From positions 1 through 38,046 of the forward strand of contig LVLI01000574.1 in assembly GCA_001687465.1 (NCBI GenBank): a stretch of DNA of 38,046 bases. The letters are read 5' to 3'. Under the pieces are notes generated by a model, which made no database searches, had not been told where the DNA came from, and was given only the letters and a program-made list of their open reading frames with translations. Below, one piece after another: positions 10,353 through 21,100 of the stretch. The DNA comes from Halocafeteria seosinensis. Lineage: Eukaryota > Sar > Bigyra > Bicosoecida. The translations under genes and the position numbers were made by a program. The first letter of the stretch is position 1. Each line of letters opens with the position of its first letter.

Positions 10353-12314
10353 ATGAAGCGGCTGTTGGCTCCCGTGCTCAAACGGAGGAGATGGCGAACA
10401 GAAGGAGCGCGCAGATATCATGGGACTCCCACATTGTGGTCCAATGGGAGCGTTTACGAGGAATTTAAGGGGAACGAAGTACCTCCAGTGGATATTGAGC
10501 AGTTTCTTAAGGACAAATCCTCCGAATGGCTGGTCCGAATTGGCCTCGAAGTTCATGCTCAAGTGCTCTCCCGAACCAAATTGTTCAGCGCAGCCGCGGC
10601 GGATTCGGATTTACATGCAGCGCCAAATACCCATGTCAGTCTGTTTGATGCCGCGATACCGGGTACTCTTCCTCGAATAAACCAGGAATGTATAGCCCAA
10701 GCAATCCGAACTGGACTCGCTATGCAGACCAGGATACCGGAAACATGTAGTTTCGAACGCAAGCACTACTTCTATTACGATTCTCCTCTAGGCTACCAGA
10801 TTACGCAACTGGACAACCCTGTAGCGGAATACGGGCATGTGACAATCGACTTGGAAGGTGAAAAACCAACAGGGAAGAAGAAGAGCAACAAGAAGGAGAA
10901 GCAAGCTCCGGGGAACGATAGTGCTCAACCTAGTTCGAAGTCTGTCCGTATCCGACGAATCCAATTGGAACAGGACACGGGGCGAAGTAGCCATACATTG
11001 TCTCGGCAACACACTCTAGTAAACTTAAATAGAGCTGGAGCCGCTCTTATGGAAATTGTAACAGAGCCAGACATGGTATCGGCGAAGGAGGCAGGCCTGT
11101 TTTTGAGGAAGCTGCAGACGTTGTTGCGACATATACAGACTTGCGACGCCAACATGGAGAGTGGAAGTATTCGATGTGACGTTAATGTGTCAGTACATGC
11201 GCTTGATCCATCAAGTGTGTACGCGAAAAATGGACGGGTAGAGATTAAGAATATGAATAGCTTACGCAGTATCGAAAGGGCGATCAACTACGAAGCGTAC
11301 CGGCAAATTTCACTTATTGAACAGGCGGAAAAAAGTCAAACCCCTCCACAGCCAATCACAATGGAAACTCGGACATTCAATGCTGTCACAGGAATTACAG
11401 CTCGTCTCCGTAGTAAAGAAGACGCAATAGACTACCGTTTCATGGCGGAGCCGGACTTGCCAGTGATTACAGTGGACGCCGACATGGTTAAGTCGTTGCG
11501 CTCTTCTCTTCCAGAGCTACCAGATGCTCTTCGAGAACGATTTCAAGTTGACTATGGATTGTCCCATTACGATGCCAATGGTTTAGTAAATGAACCTAAT
11601 GGAGCAATGTTTTTCGAAGAGGTCCTCGAGCGTGTCTGTTCAAAGAACCTAAGTACCCCAGGTAGTTCGACAGGTGGTTCGTTGGAGGCGGTTTCCAAGG
11701 ATCTCAAAGCAATGTATGCGAAGCAAGCAGCGAATTGGGTATGCAATGAGTTATTGGGGCGACTGAGGGAAGAGCACAAAGCAGTTGGTGACGCTTCAAC
11801 CCCTAGTGCTACCGACATAGCAGATATTATAGTGCTTCAAAACCGTGGAACCATTTCTGGGAAGATCGCGAAGGACGTCTTAGACACGCTTTTTGAAGAA
11901 CTGTCGGGTAAAGAGAAAAGTCGAGTTAGGTCACCAGCTACTATCGTGGAAGAAAATGCTTGGAAGCAACTCGAAGATACTCAACTAATACGAGATGTGT
12001 GTGAAAGAGTTATCAAAGCCGAAGCCGAAGGAGTAGACATAGCATCATTGTTTTCGGAAAATATCGTGGAACGCTTGGCATCAGGTGTCCAGGAGGACCC
12101 ACAAGCGATCTGGAGTAGTATTCATAGTATGAGCAGCAAAGCTAAAAAGAAAGCAAAGGATGACAAGATGATTGAAAAGTGGAGAGAAGGTCGAGGACGC
12201 GTGCTTGATTCTTTTGTTGGGAAGGTCATGGCGCTAACTAAGGCTAAAGCTAATCCTGTCATTGTGTCGGAAGAACTCCAAGGGTCGTTGAATCGGTTTC
12301 TACATCATAGCTAG
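10353..12314 (+). CDS. GATB: Glu-tRNA(Gln) amidotransferase subunit B, organellar
   Basis: GatB works with GatA and GatC to convert misacylated Glu-tRNA(Gln) to Gln-tRNA(Gln) in mitochondria and plastids. It holds the kinase-like active site that phosphorylates the glutamate, plus the tRNA-binding tail. The first ATG gives 653 residues. The start MKRLLAPVLKRRRWR, rich in Arg and without acidic residues, fits an organelle-targeting presequence, so I reject the longer GTG-initiated form. Core motifs follow: IGLEVHAQVLSRTKLFS, RKHYFYYDSPLGYQITQ, LVNLNRAGAALMEIVTEPD, GSIRCDVNVSV, VEIKNMNSLRSIERAI, ETRTFNA and DYRFMAEPDLP. The C-terminal GatB/YqeY helical domain (IADIIVLQNRGTISGKIAKDVL) is complete. 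A Lys-rich insert (KPTGKKKSNKKEKQ) at about residues 167-185 sits in a loop between conserved blocks and is not usual. No introns are present. Confidence 0.95.
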   Translation: MKRLLAPVLKRRRWRTEGARRYHGTPTLWSNGSVYEEFKGNEVPPVDIEQFLKDKSSEWLVRIGLEVHAQVLSRTKLFSAAAADSDLHAAPNTHVSLFDAAIPGTLPRINQECIAQAIRTGLAMQTRIPETCSFERKHYFYYDSPLGYQITQLDNPVAEYGHVTIDLEGEKPTGKKKSNKKEKQAPGNDSAQPSSKSVRIRRIQLEQDTGRSSHTLSRQHTLVNLNRAGAALMEIVTEPDMVSAKEAGLFLRKLQTLLRHIQTCDANMESGSIRCDVNVSVHALDPSSVYAKNGRVEIKNMNSLRSIERAINYEAYRQISLIEQAEKSQTPPQPITMETRTFNAVTGITARLRSKEDAIDYRFMAEPDLPVITVDADMVKSLRSSLPELPDALRERFQVDYGLSHYDANGLVNEPNGAMFFEEVLERVCSKNLSTPGSSTGGSLEAVSKDLKAMYAKQAANWVCNELLGRLREEHKAVGDASTPSATDIADIIVLQNRGTISGKIAKDVLDTLFEELSGKEKSRVRSPATIVEENAWKQLEDTQLIRDVCERVIKAEAEGVDIASLFSENIVERLASGVQEDPQAIWSSIHSMSSKAKKKAKDDKMIEKWREGRGRVLDSFVGKVMALTKAKANPVIVSEELQGSLNRFLHHS

Positions 12315-12355
12315 TTGCGGATTTGACGAGTTACGACGTACGAGCAGTATTTGTA

Positions 12356-12371
12356 CTCTCTCTCTCTCACG

Positions 12372-12402
<31 letters not shown>
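12356..12402. repeat. (CT)n-(CA)n compound microsatellite
   Basis: About six CT units are followed by a CACGCACG transition and about fourteen CA units, starting 42 nt after the GatB stop codon. It probably lies in the GatB 3' UTR and should vary in length between strains. Confidence 0.95.
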
Positions 12403-12516
12403 GTAATGAATCCCTTGTGTCACTCCTTCAATCGCAGCAGATACATTGTATGCACCAACGGCAGTAGCGTCAACCTTCATGCCGTACGGCTCGGTACTAG
12501 ATCTACAATATGGTCA

Positions 12517-12540
12517 GTTGTCACTGACAACTTGTCAGTG
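12517..12540. repeat. overlapping odd palindromes (7-1-7 and 9-1-9)
   Basis: GTTGTCA-C-TGACAAC (12517-12531) overlaps CACTGACAA-C-TTGTCAGTG (12522-12540), both perfect. The two share the TGACAAC core, so alternative pairings are possible. They lie about 530 nt upstream of the next gene. Confidence 0.6.
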
Positions 12541-13070
12541 GTCACCTGCCCACTAGCCCAGACGGCAGAAACTTCGCCGGTTTGTTTACACCATTATCTA
12601 CGGCAAAAAAAAAGGTCGAGAAGAATGTCCTACAATACAGGGTCAGCAGGGTACACTCCAACTTGAATACTAGCTCTATCAACTCCGAAACCCTACTCGG
12701 TCCCAGCTAATATACCGACATCGNTTCTGACCCGCTCACTTTAGTATTCGGATGTACTTCAATGCGGTTACACACCCCACTTCAAGTCGGCTGGTGTTGT
12801 GAAGGTGGTAACGGCCTTCCTTCCCCTTCAAGTTCCCTAGGGACCCTTTTTGTTACTGTATGGCATTATTTTACATCCTTTGCATGGACGAATCAAGCAT
12901 GTGTTGACCGAATTGGACAAGTGAAAGTATAATTTTCATTGTGTGTAAACCTTGTGTCGTTTAAATCACTTCATGATATCAAATAAGGGCGCTAGTTTCC
13001 ACTGAGTCAACTCAGGAAGCCCGGAAATCCCCTTTCTAGGCCCCTTTAAAGCTGTATAGAGCGAATTGAC

Positions 13071-16000
13071 ATGGATGAATCACCTTCTACAGCGTCCGAG
13101 ACAATCCAAGCTACCGTAACGCATGATGGAATGGCGGCGCCGACGCGATTAGATGAGCCACCGTCGCCCATTTCCTCGGCGGAAATGGAGGAAAACGAAC
13201 AAAATGGAGCTGATATTATACAGTTTAATACAGTTGATCAAGGCCACGCTGCGCACAATGAAGCTAATCATGTCGACGAATGCTCATTGCAGTGTGCCGT
13301 GCGGACCCTGTCCGCCGAAGATGCAAATACAGCTGGAGACACGGAGCCCACTATGGAGGAGCGCCATACACAGAGGGCCATACATCGTCAAGACAGTAGT
13401 ACAACCCATAGTGGCGGTGACCGTAGTCGAACGTACCCAGAAGGTGGAAGCGAGTACAGTGACGATAGGAGGACCGACCCCATGTCGGTATTGACGAACA
13501 ATGCTCTGTCTCCGGACGTCATTCGGCAACGCTTGGAAAGACTATGTCTACGGGGACTCATAGACAGCGATACGGGGAGACGCGTGCTATCTGAATTGCT
13601 AGGCGATAATGCCACCACTGAACAAGAACCAAGCTGTGATACGACAAGAGGAAGTGAAGGCTTGCATTCCTGGAAAGCGAGTCGTATATACCGAGACGCA
13701 CGGCAAAATCGGATTCAGGAGACGGACACCGAAGTAGAAGGAAACAGCGATGAGATGATGCAAGATAACCATTCTTCTTCTCATCTAAATGAAGAGGGTT
13801 CGTTTGGATCGGAGCAAAAGAATTACCTCGATATGAATGATGTGAGTAGTGTCCAACCTGCGCTCGGTGGAAGTGTAGGCGTGGACAACGAAACCGCCGA
13901 AGATGATGACCACGATACAAGTACAAATCAAGAGGAGGAAGATCACGGTGCTTCCGATCTCAAAGGATCTGAGCATGCAGCTGCTCAGGCGGCTACAACG
14001 GTGGCAGGCACTGTTAGTTCGGCGTCTGCAAGCGGCAGTACGGGTCGAATTTCTCGGCACGAAGAGGAATCGTCTTCCGCTATTTGCGGCGGACATACGG
14101 TAGAGACTGCAGCCACATGCGGCTCCACTAGTAAGGACGAACAGGACACTGAAAGCGATGCTGATGATTTCGGGGACGAAGTAGCTCCGCTACCGTTCTC
14201 AGGAGAGTCGGTTGCCGACTCTAAGTGCGAAGGGGGTAACACTGTGTCGTCCGAAGCATCAGAAGATTTCCAGATAGCTTCAGAAGACGACGATGTCAGC
14301 CGGCGGACACAGTTTTCGTTCTCCAGTAGAAATCAATCTCTACTAAATATGGAGACTTCCACTGACCTCGGCGATATCAACCTTGAGGCCTACGACGATG
14401 ATGCCAACGCTGGATATTCTCAGAAAGGGAATAGCAGTGTGTGTGCTGTAATACAGGATGATGGTGATGCTACCCCATTGGACAGACAAGAGTTGGAACG
14501 CACGCAGCACGACGGTGCACGTCTTGAAAACGCCCCAAACGGCCCTTCTGACGACCACCGCACGCCCCTTCCGGCTCTGTCTGGGGCCCTGCCGGATTGG
14601 ATTGAAGAGGAGACTACACGAAGATCTGGCAAAGGACAAAGGAGCAGGGCACACTCAACCACACCAAAAGATGTGTCCATTCATAGCAATGGTGCGTCGC
14701 AAAGCGTTGTTTCCATTGCTAGTACCGCTGCTCAGGACCCGTCTCACGAAATGAAATATGCCATAACGAATCATCACTTCTTTAATACTTTCCTTGATCC
14801 TTACGCCACGCGCGGCAGAAGCGTATCACAAGAGGATTCTTGCAATGGTAGTATGGCTTCAGGGCTCAATACCAACATGGCCATCGAAGGAACGCCAAGC
14901 TCTTTTGCATTTGCAGCATCTAGTGGCCGATCCGTCTTGTCCGCTGTTGGTAGCGATTTCGGCGACGACCAAGGTTCACACGTCGAAGTAGCCTCAGTTG
15001 AAGCTAGGCCGCCTACTCCTGGATTTACTGGACGGTGGGGATCGCGAGTCTACAGTCGACCAAATCCATCTACGGAGAATCAACACAGCCATGGATTTAG
15101 TACTGCTCTAAGCAATATACCATTCTGGGAGGAAACCTCGTCTGTATCTAATGAGCACAATGCCGGTGTAGATGATGTGGAGAACCCGGGAAACTATCAC
15201 GGTCAGTCATTACCCAACCCGTTTAGGGCAGAAAGAGGCAGTGTAGGTTCTGGAGTTTCGCGAATGTCGACCATGGCTCTACGCGAAGGATCTCTCAATA
15301 GTATATGGGGATCTGTCGGTTTGGATAGCCAGTTCGGAACCTCTTCTTGGGGCTTTCAAGACACCGAAAATGGTGATGACATGCCTCGTCACACGTTCGA
15401 ACAACGATCGCTGAGTGAGAGCGAACCAGCAGCAGGAGCGAATGCAACTGAGAGGGGATACAGCGAAACAGGATCTGCAGAAGATCAAGAATACCGCACT
15501 GAATTACTCGGGCGAACGTCAGTGAGATTTGAAGCGAACCCGCAGTCGATCGATGAGGCTGCAAACGAAGATACGGATTTTGAACATTCAAGGGAGTTTT
15601 CGGAAGATGAGTTCGCTGACGGTGAAAATTATGGACGGGAAAGCGATGACAATTCCGTTGGCCCCGATGCTACGGACCGTGCTATATCTCAGGCAAGTGG
15701 CAGGAGCTTACCAGATACGGACCAGATGAGTCAAGACTACGCCGATGGAAACGATGAGAAAAGTGAAGGAGCTCCAGACGTCATGGGTGAAGACGCCCCA
15801 CAAAGACTCTTTCACAACCATGGAGACAGTGTCGCGCCTACCGAAAGGGATACAATGGAACATCGTCGGTGGAATCTGACAAAATATCGTTCTAGTAACA
15901 GAAGACGCCTGTACTCTCCTGTCAGGCAGCCTGACGGCTATCCGCTGGATCCCCAACATGCGAGATCCTTGATTTTAAATACCTGGTTTTCCTGTCGTCA

Positions 16001-16598
16001 ACGAGCTTCAGCCTCGAATGGCAGTAGCTTACCGTCAACCAATGGGCAAGGCAAAAGTCGAAAACGACCTGCCACAGCTCGGCATGCCAGAAATCAACCC
16101 CCGAGTGTAGGTCTCAAGCGTGAATATGACGAGCCGGCTAAAGCCTTGCGGCCTTCTTCGGCATGCCCGACGAGGCAAGAGCAAAGAAAGAGGACTGTGA
16201 ATTCTTCCTGCTTTTTAGAAGAAGATGATGATAGTGAAGATGATTCTAGACTTCTGTACGTCGGTAATTTCCAGCCTTCGTTCCGGAGTACTGCCGAAAT
16301 GCCAGCCAACCATACTGGAGTGGGTCAGTCATCGGAATCCTCAAATGAAGATAATCGGTTGACTGAAACACACCAAAAAGACCTGCCACATGAATCACGC
16401 TCTACTAATGGATTTAGCTCTCCGATTCAGAGGAACGTAATCCGTCGACCCATTGCTTCGTCGCGTTTGCAAAGGGCCATTCACAACAACAAGCAACCGT
16501 ACACTCCATCCAAGCCTGAACGTAGAGCGCTTCAAAGGGAGTTAGCCGAGGAGATTCCCGAACTGAATAAGCGCCAAACAAGGAGTTTACTCCAATGA
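13071..16598 (+). CDS. acidic Ser-rich disordered protein of 1175 residues, unknown
   Basis: This is an intronless ORF starting at the first ATG after an in-frame stop-rich spacer. I do not recognise a domain. Most of the chain is polar, acidic and Ser/Asp/Glu/Gly/Asn-rich, and probably disordered. Three islands look more ordered: residues about 145-180 (SPDVIRQRLERLCLRGLID, a helical segment), about 565-580 (YAITNHHFFNTFLDPYATRG, aromatic), and about 940-985 (RRWNLTKYRSSNRRRLY ... ARSLILNTWFSC). The last 250 residues switch to strongly basic, with an acidic patch EEDDDSEDDS, and end in a basic amphipathic helix (PERRALQRELAEEIPELNKRQ). Several RRL/KRPA clusters suggest nuclear location. A composition of this kind fits a chromatin or cell-cycle scaffold, but that is a guess. 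The stop codon is followed at once by a T18 tract. Confidence 0.8.
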   Translation: MDESPSTASETIQATVTHDGMAAPTRLDEPPSPISSAEMEENEQNGADIIQFNTVDQGHAAHNEANHVDECSLQCAVRTLSAEDANTAGDTEPTMEERHTQRAIHRQDSSTTHSGGDRSRTYPEGGSEYSDDRRTDPMSVLTNNALSPDVIRQRLERLCLRGLIDSDTGRRVLSELLGDNATTEQEPSCDTTRGSEGLHSWKASRIYRDARQNRIQETDTEVEGNSDEMMQDNHSSSHLNEEGSFGSEQKNYLDMNDVSSVQPALGGSVGVDNETAEDDDHDTSTNQEEEDHGASDLKGSEHAAAQAATTVAGTVSSASASGSTGRISRHEEESSSAICGGHTVETAATCGSTSKDEQDTESDADDFGDEVAPLPFSGESVADSKCEGGNTVSSEASEDFQIASEDDDVSRRTQFSFSSRNQSLLNMETSTDLGDINLEAYDDDANAGYSQKGNSSVCAVIQDDGDATPLDRQELERTQHDGARLENAPNGPSDDHRTPLPALSGALPDWIEEETTRRSGKGQRSRAHSTTPKDVSIHSNGASQSVVSIASTAAQDPSHEMKYAITNHHFFNTFLDPYATRGRSVSQEDSCNGSMASGLNTNMAIEGTPSSFAFAASSGRSVLSAVGSDFGDDQGSHVEVASVEARPPTPGFTGRWGSRVYSRPNPSTENQHSHGFSTALSNIPFWEETSSVSNEHNAGVDDVENPGNYHGQSLPNPFRAERGSVGSGVSRMSTMALREGSLNSIWGSVGLDSQFGTSSWGFQDTENGDDMPRHTFEQRSLSESEPAAGANATERGYSETGSAEDQEYRTELLGRTSVRFEANPQSIDEAANEDTDFEHSREFSEDEFADGENYGRESDDNSVGPDATDRAISQASGRSLPDTDQMSQDYADGNDEKSEGAPDVMGEDAPQRLFHNHGDSVAPTERDTMEHRRWNLTKYRSSNRRRLYSPVRQPDGYPLDPQHARSLILNTWFSCRQRASASNGSSLPSTNGQGKSRKRPATARHARNQPPSVGLKREYDEPAKALRPSSACPTRQEQRKRTVNSSCFLEEDDDSEDDSRLLYVGNFQPSFRSTAEMPANHTGVGQSSESSNEDNRLTETHQKDLPHESRSTNGFSSPIQRNVIRRPIASSRLQRAIHNNKQPYTPSKPERRALQRELAEEIPELNKRQTRSLLQ

Positions 16599-16648
16599 TT
16601 TTTTTTTTTTTTTTTTGCCGCCCGCAAAATAACACACACACACACACA
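16599..16648. repeat. T18 tract and (AC)8 repeat
   Basis: Eighteen T residues begin one base after the TGA stop (16599-16616). After a short GC-rich gap, (AC)n occupies 16632-16648. Both lie in the 215-nt spacer before LST8 and are slippage-prone. Confidence 0.95.
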
Positions 16649-16813
16649 TTCAGTTGTGCTACTTACCAGGGTTGAGAGTTTGGAAGCGACCAAGTGCGTA
16701 GTTGGGGTGTAGTCATTTGGATTGTCAATGTCGTTTCTTTACCACAAGACAAAAGTACATTTTTAATAACATGTGCGTGTATCTCAGTTAAACCCCAAAA
16801 TACACTAGACAGT

Positions 16814-17888
16814 ATGGTGGTGCTGTTAGCGACGGCGGGGTACGATTATACCATCCGGTTCTGGGATCCGTCCTCCACCCAGTCGACTCAGAGCATCTCC
16901 CACCCGGAGAAGGTGCGTTGAATTCCTCCTTCTGTCTCTCTGTACCTACGTGCGCGGTACGTATTCTGATGCATGCAGCAAGTGAATTGCCTCGAGTTCT
17001 CGGCGGACAAACAGTATTTGGCAGCGGGAAGCAACCCATCAGCTCGCGTTTACCAAGTGTCGAAACTCTCGTCCACCACGACCAATCACGATCCCGTGTT
17101 CAAACTGGAGGGTCATACGCACAATGTCACTTCCGTCGGATTCCAGCGGGAGAATCGCTGGATGTACACGGGGTCTGAAGATGGAACTGTGCGCGTATGG
17201 GACATGCGCGCTTCCCGAAAGTGCCAGCGGACGTATGAGACGCCAGGAGGCGTGAATTCAGTCGCTCTACACCCTAATCAAGGCGAGTTAATTGCCGCCG
17301 ATAATGCTGGATTAGTTACGGTTTGGGACTTGGCAGCTGATAAATGCATCAATGAGCTAGCCCCGGAGGAATCCACGGCACTGTCCTCGGTCACCATTGC
17401 CAACGACGCTTCCATTGTGGTGGCTTCAACGTATTCAGGGAATTGCTTCTTCTGGGATTCCAGGGGGTCTTCGGATAATTGGACCCCCATGCGGCAACTG
17501 CAAGCTCATAAGACGTACATTCTCCGATGCAGACTGAGCCCCGACTCGGAGTACTTGGCGACGTGCTCCTCCGATAAAACATGCAAGCTGTGGAAAATCA
17601 GCGATTTTTCGCTGTTTGGCACTTTGACAGGACACTCGAGATGGGTATGGGACTGTCGATTTAGTGCAGATAGCAACTACATTGTTACAGGTACGTTGAA
17701 AAGACCCGAGTTCAATGTTAGATGGTCGTGCAGTTACTTACTTAACTGCTCGGGGCGCAGGGTCTTCGGATGGACACTCAAGGTTATGGGAAGTGGAATC
17801 GGGAGACGCCATTGGCACATTCGCTGGCCATCAGAAAGCTGTGGTGACGGTTGCTCTCAATGATACTTTAGTGGAAGGCGAACAGTAG
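16814..17888 (+). CDS. LST8: TOR complex subunit LST8 (WD40), three exons
   Basis: LST8 (mLST8/GbetaL) binds the TOR kinase domain in TORC1 and TORC2 and stabilises it. Exons are 16814-16912, 16979-17690 and 17761-17888, with GT-AG introns of 66 and 70 nt, giving 312 residues against 303-326 in other species. Diagnostic stretches are LLATAGYDYTIRFWD at the start, VNCLEFSADKQYLAA, WMYTGSEDGTVRVWD, VNSVALHPNQGELIAAD, GNCFFWD, CRLSPDSEYLATCSSDKTCKLW, WVWDCRFSADSNYIVTG and the last blade SSDGHSRLWEVESG, followed by GHQKAVV. All seven WD repeats are accounted for. The third exon is needed to finish blade 7; reading through the second donor instead gives unrelated residues. The gene is convergent with the PHD gene, 275 nt apart. 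Confidence 0.95.
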
Positions 17889-18163
17889 TACTTTGGACTA
17901 CACTATGCTTCCGACCCTCAAGAAAATAGTATAATATTGCTTCAAGAATGACATTATTGGTGGTGTTGATTGTTGGCTTAGAGATGGCTACCTACTAAAT
18001 GACGCCGCCGACATGATTATGGTGTGAGGGTCGCTCTCTTGAGCGTCTGCCGGTGGACATATCCAAAGATGGAGTGCGAACCAATTTTCCTTGCAATTAC
18101 TGTGTTTGCTTCGACAGAGGCAACTACCGCAAAGAAGCCGAGCATACGCACTATTATATCTAT

Positions 18164-21100
18164 TCATTCACCGCTGAGGATTTCATCATTCCCTTCATTG
18201 CTAGATCTAGATCTCTTTTGCGGCAATTCACAACGCAAAGACGATATATCTTTGGCCGAAGTATCGCCCAGAGCAGCGCATTCTGCAAGAAACTCAGCTT
18301 TACAGCTTCGAAGCCAAGCCAGCTTATATTCCTCCCGTAATGCTGCGAGTCTGACCACTTCTTTTGCATCATCCACCTCTTGCCCTTTCTGTGAATTCTG
18401 CGGCCTAGGATCTGCCGTAGCAGCACGGTTCTTCGGTTTCCATACGCCCTCAAGTTCGTCGAAAGAGTACCCATCCCGATGATAACCTGGGGCGTAGATG
18501 AATGGCAGAACATCACCCGATGCTTCGTCTGTATACCAACCAACATCGCAGTTTGCAGCTATAGCACACATCATGTGAAGAGGCTGTCTAGTCGCTTCGC
18601 AGAATGAACAAGCTCCTGCCCGCAAGCCACAAACAACACATGTCTGATTGAAATGCTTACGAGGGATTTTCGTCATAATGGGACCCGAAACATTATTTGG
18701 ATTCAGAAATGTGGTTCCCATTGTAGATAGCGAGCAATACAGATGAGCCCATAACCTTTGAGGATGGTATAATTGGGGATCAAGTTTTTCGAGAATGACG
18801 TTAGGCAGCGCAGGGGTCCTCATTTCGTCTTCCATACTCGCGCTTTCTTCTACACGCGCCGTAGCAGTGTTAGCGTCGCCGTTAGTACTAATAGCTGGAC
18901 GATTCCCGCGAGCAGGAACAATGACGTTATTACACTGCCTGGCTACCGACCGCTGAATTGTTTCCGCACGAGGACTGGGAAGTACAGCTACCGGAGAAGC
19001 GGAAGGGCCGGGGCCACCATTTACGCAAGTCAGCTTCAATGCACCACAATACTTTGCACAAAACGCACATGGGGGATCATATTTCCACTGAATGTAAATC
19101 ATGCCCTTCTTCAACTGCTGAATATACTTGTACGTAGCACCGTTGAACCGATGAGCAAACTGCTGAACTTCAGGTAGGAGAAATAGTGGCACCGTAGCCA
19201 GACCCAGTTCGGCTGCTGGACCATTTTCCATAGGCCGGGTAGTCAACAGTCCTGCTGCTATGTCCTGTAAGGGATCCTCATTCGACCTTTGAATAGCAAA
19301 GCCAGCTGACTGGTGATCTAACACATCTGCTAAGAATTTCATCAAACCGACAATATCCATAGTGGTCACATATGATCGAAACCATTCTTTCGAAGTAGAA
19401 GAATCAAAGCCATTTAATTCTTGGAACAACTGAACCAACTTCGGGGGAATGAGATGCTCGACGAAAAGTGGAGAAATTTGCGTTAATTTGCTTGTGAGAC
19501 CGACGGTACCAGCAACACTACATATATGCTGTTGCAGAAGCGGGCTGGAGCACGCCACCCTCATGAGATAGACGCACCGATCACAGAAAAAGTACGGGGC
19601 CAGCTGGGATATTGAATTCTCTGCCGATGAGCGGTAAACAAACATATCCCCATTAGGCAAAGGAATCACGGAGTTATCGTCTTTTGGGCCGCCACTATAA
19701 GCAGCTGGTTTCCTGGTTTCGCCGGACGTAGGACAGTCTGTGCACGGTACCCTTGTTAACGTGGACAGGGTGCTTAGCATATCAAATTGATTCACGTTTC
19801 TGCGCTCACGCTCAAGCTGGCATTTCGCATGTGTACTGCTCCTTCCCTCGAAACACAGAGCATTCTCCCCGCTATCTTGGGTTTCATTACCCGAGCGGGG
19901 GAAACCCGGTGCAGTCTCCCACCAATGCCACCATTCTTTGCAATTTGGCGTGGTAGATGAACCCTTTGTCGAATCATCCTCTATGATTCCGTAGCAAGTG
20001 GGATGCACAATCAGACCGCAGCATTGGCAGGTGATGAGTCTATCGTTTAGGTGAGTCGCTTGCCAACAAATTCCGCAACGTCCTGATCTGTACATAAACT
20101 CTGAACCTCTCCGGCCAATTTCAACTTCGCAGTTATCATTAGCATGCGCAGAAGTACCAACAAGTTGCTGTACAAGGCGGACAAGCTCTTGTAACACACG
20201 ATACTCCAGCTGCTTTGAGGAATAAACCAGATATTTCTGCAACGCGCTCGGTTTGGCGGGTACCTCGGATTTGAGAGCTTTAGTGTCTTTCCTTCTCCGC
20301 TTGGAATGGCCGTCCTGTTTTTGTTTCTTCAGACTGGGGGACCCTTTCTTCTTATTCGAACTATTATCTGTGATATTCAGGCTTGACTTACTGCCATTAA
20401 CTTTGGTTCCATCTTCCTCCCTAGACGTCTTAGAGTATTCCTGGTAAACGTTCTGCGTAACTTTTGCCCTCGAATCGGCATTAGCGTGGGCAGGATTCGT
20501 CACTGCTGAACTACTTCCCACACTCGACGTAAACGAAGGGAAGCTTGCAGTAGATACTGCAGACATGCAGCTTGACGGAAGAGGGAAATCTCGCCAATTA
20601 AAAGATAATCGGGACACGGGGCCAGCAACTCCTGTGGTTTGCGAGTTAATAAAGCTGTTTGAGACATTAGTAGCTGCAGGAGTCCCTTGTGAAGAAAGCA
20701 TTCCACAATGTCGGCTCCGGAGACGTTTAGCATGTTCTAATAAGTCTGGTACACCTAGAAATGCAATTCGCTGTCCGTGTTGAAGGCCTTGGAGCAAAAT
20801 CGACACAGGGCATTCTTTCTGCAGAACTGTAGTATCAACCAACTGTTCTAGTGTCTTGGGAAAAGAACGAAACAATCCTTGAGCCTCATTCGCCGAAAGG
20901 GGACCAAATTTCTGGTATTGGTGCAAGGAGGCCTTGTATTTGGCCACCCGCTGCTTGAGCAACTCGTATTTGATTGGAAAGGCGTTTGCATCACCTCTGT
21001 TGGGTAAGCGGTGGCGATATCTTTCGCGGATGTCGTACTGCTGCTCCAGTTGGCGCTGGGAGGTCGGCGATGTATCAAGCCCTAGACTTTCAAATGAGCG

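Larger units (their letters stand above)
12315..13070. other. intergenic spacer with microsatellite and palindromes
   Basis: These 756 nt carry the 3' end of GatB and the upstream region of the acidic orphan gene. An 86-codon ORF at 12406-12666 has low-complexity composition and overlaps the repeats, so I do not call it. The spacer has an ambiguous base at 12724, a CT/CA repeat and nested palindromes, and a 6-2-6 dyad (CTGAGT CA ACTCAG) just before 13020. Confidence 0.6.
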
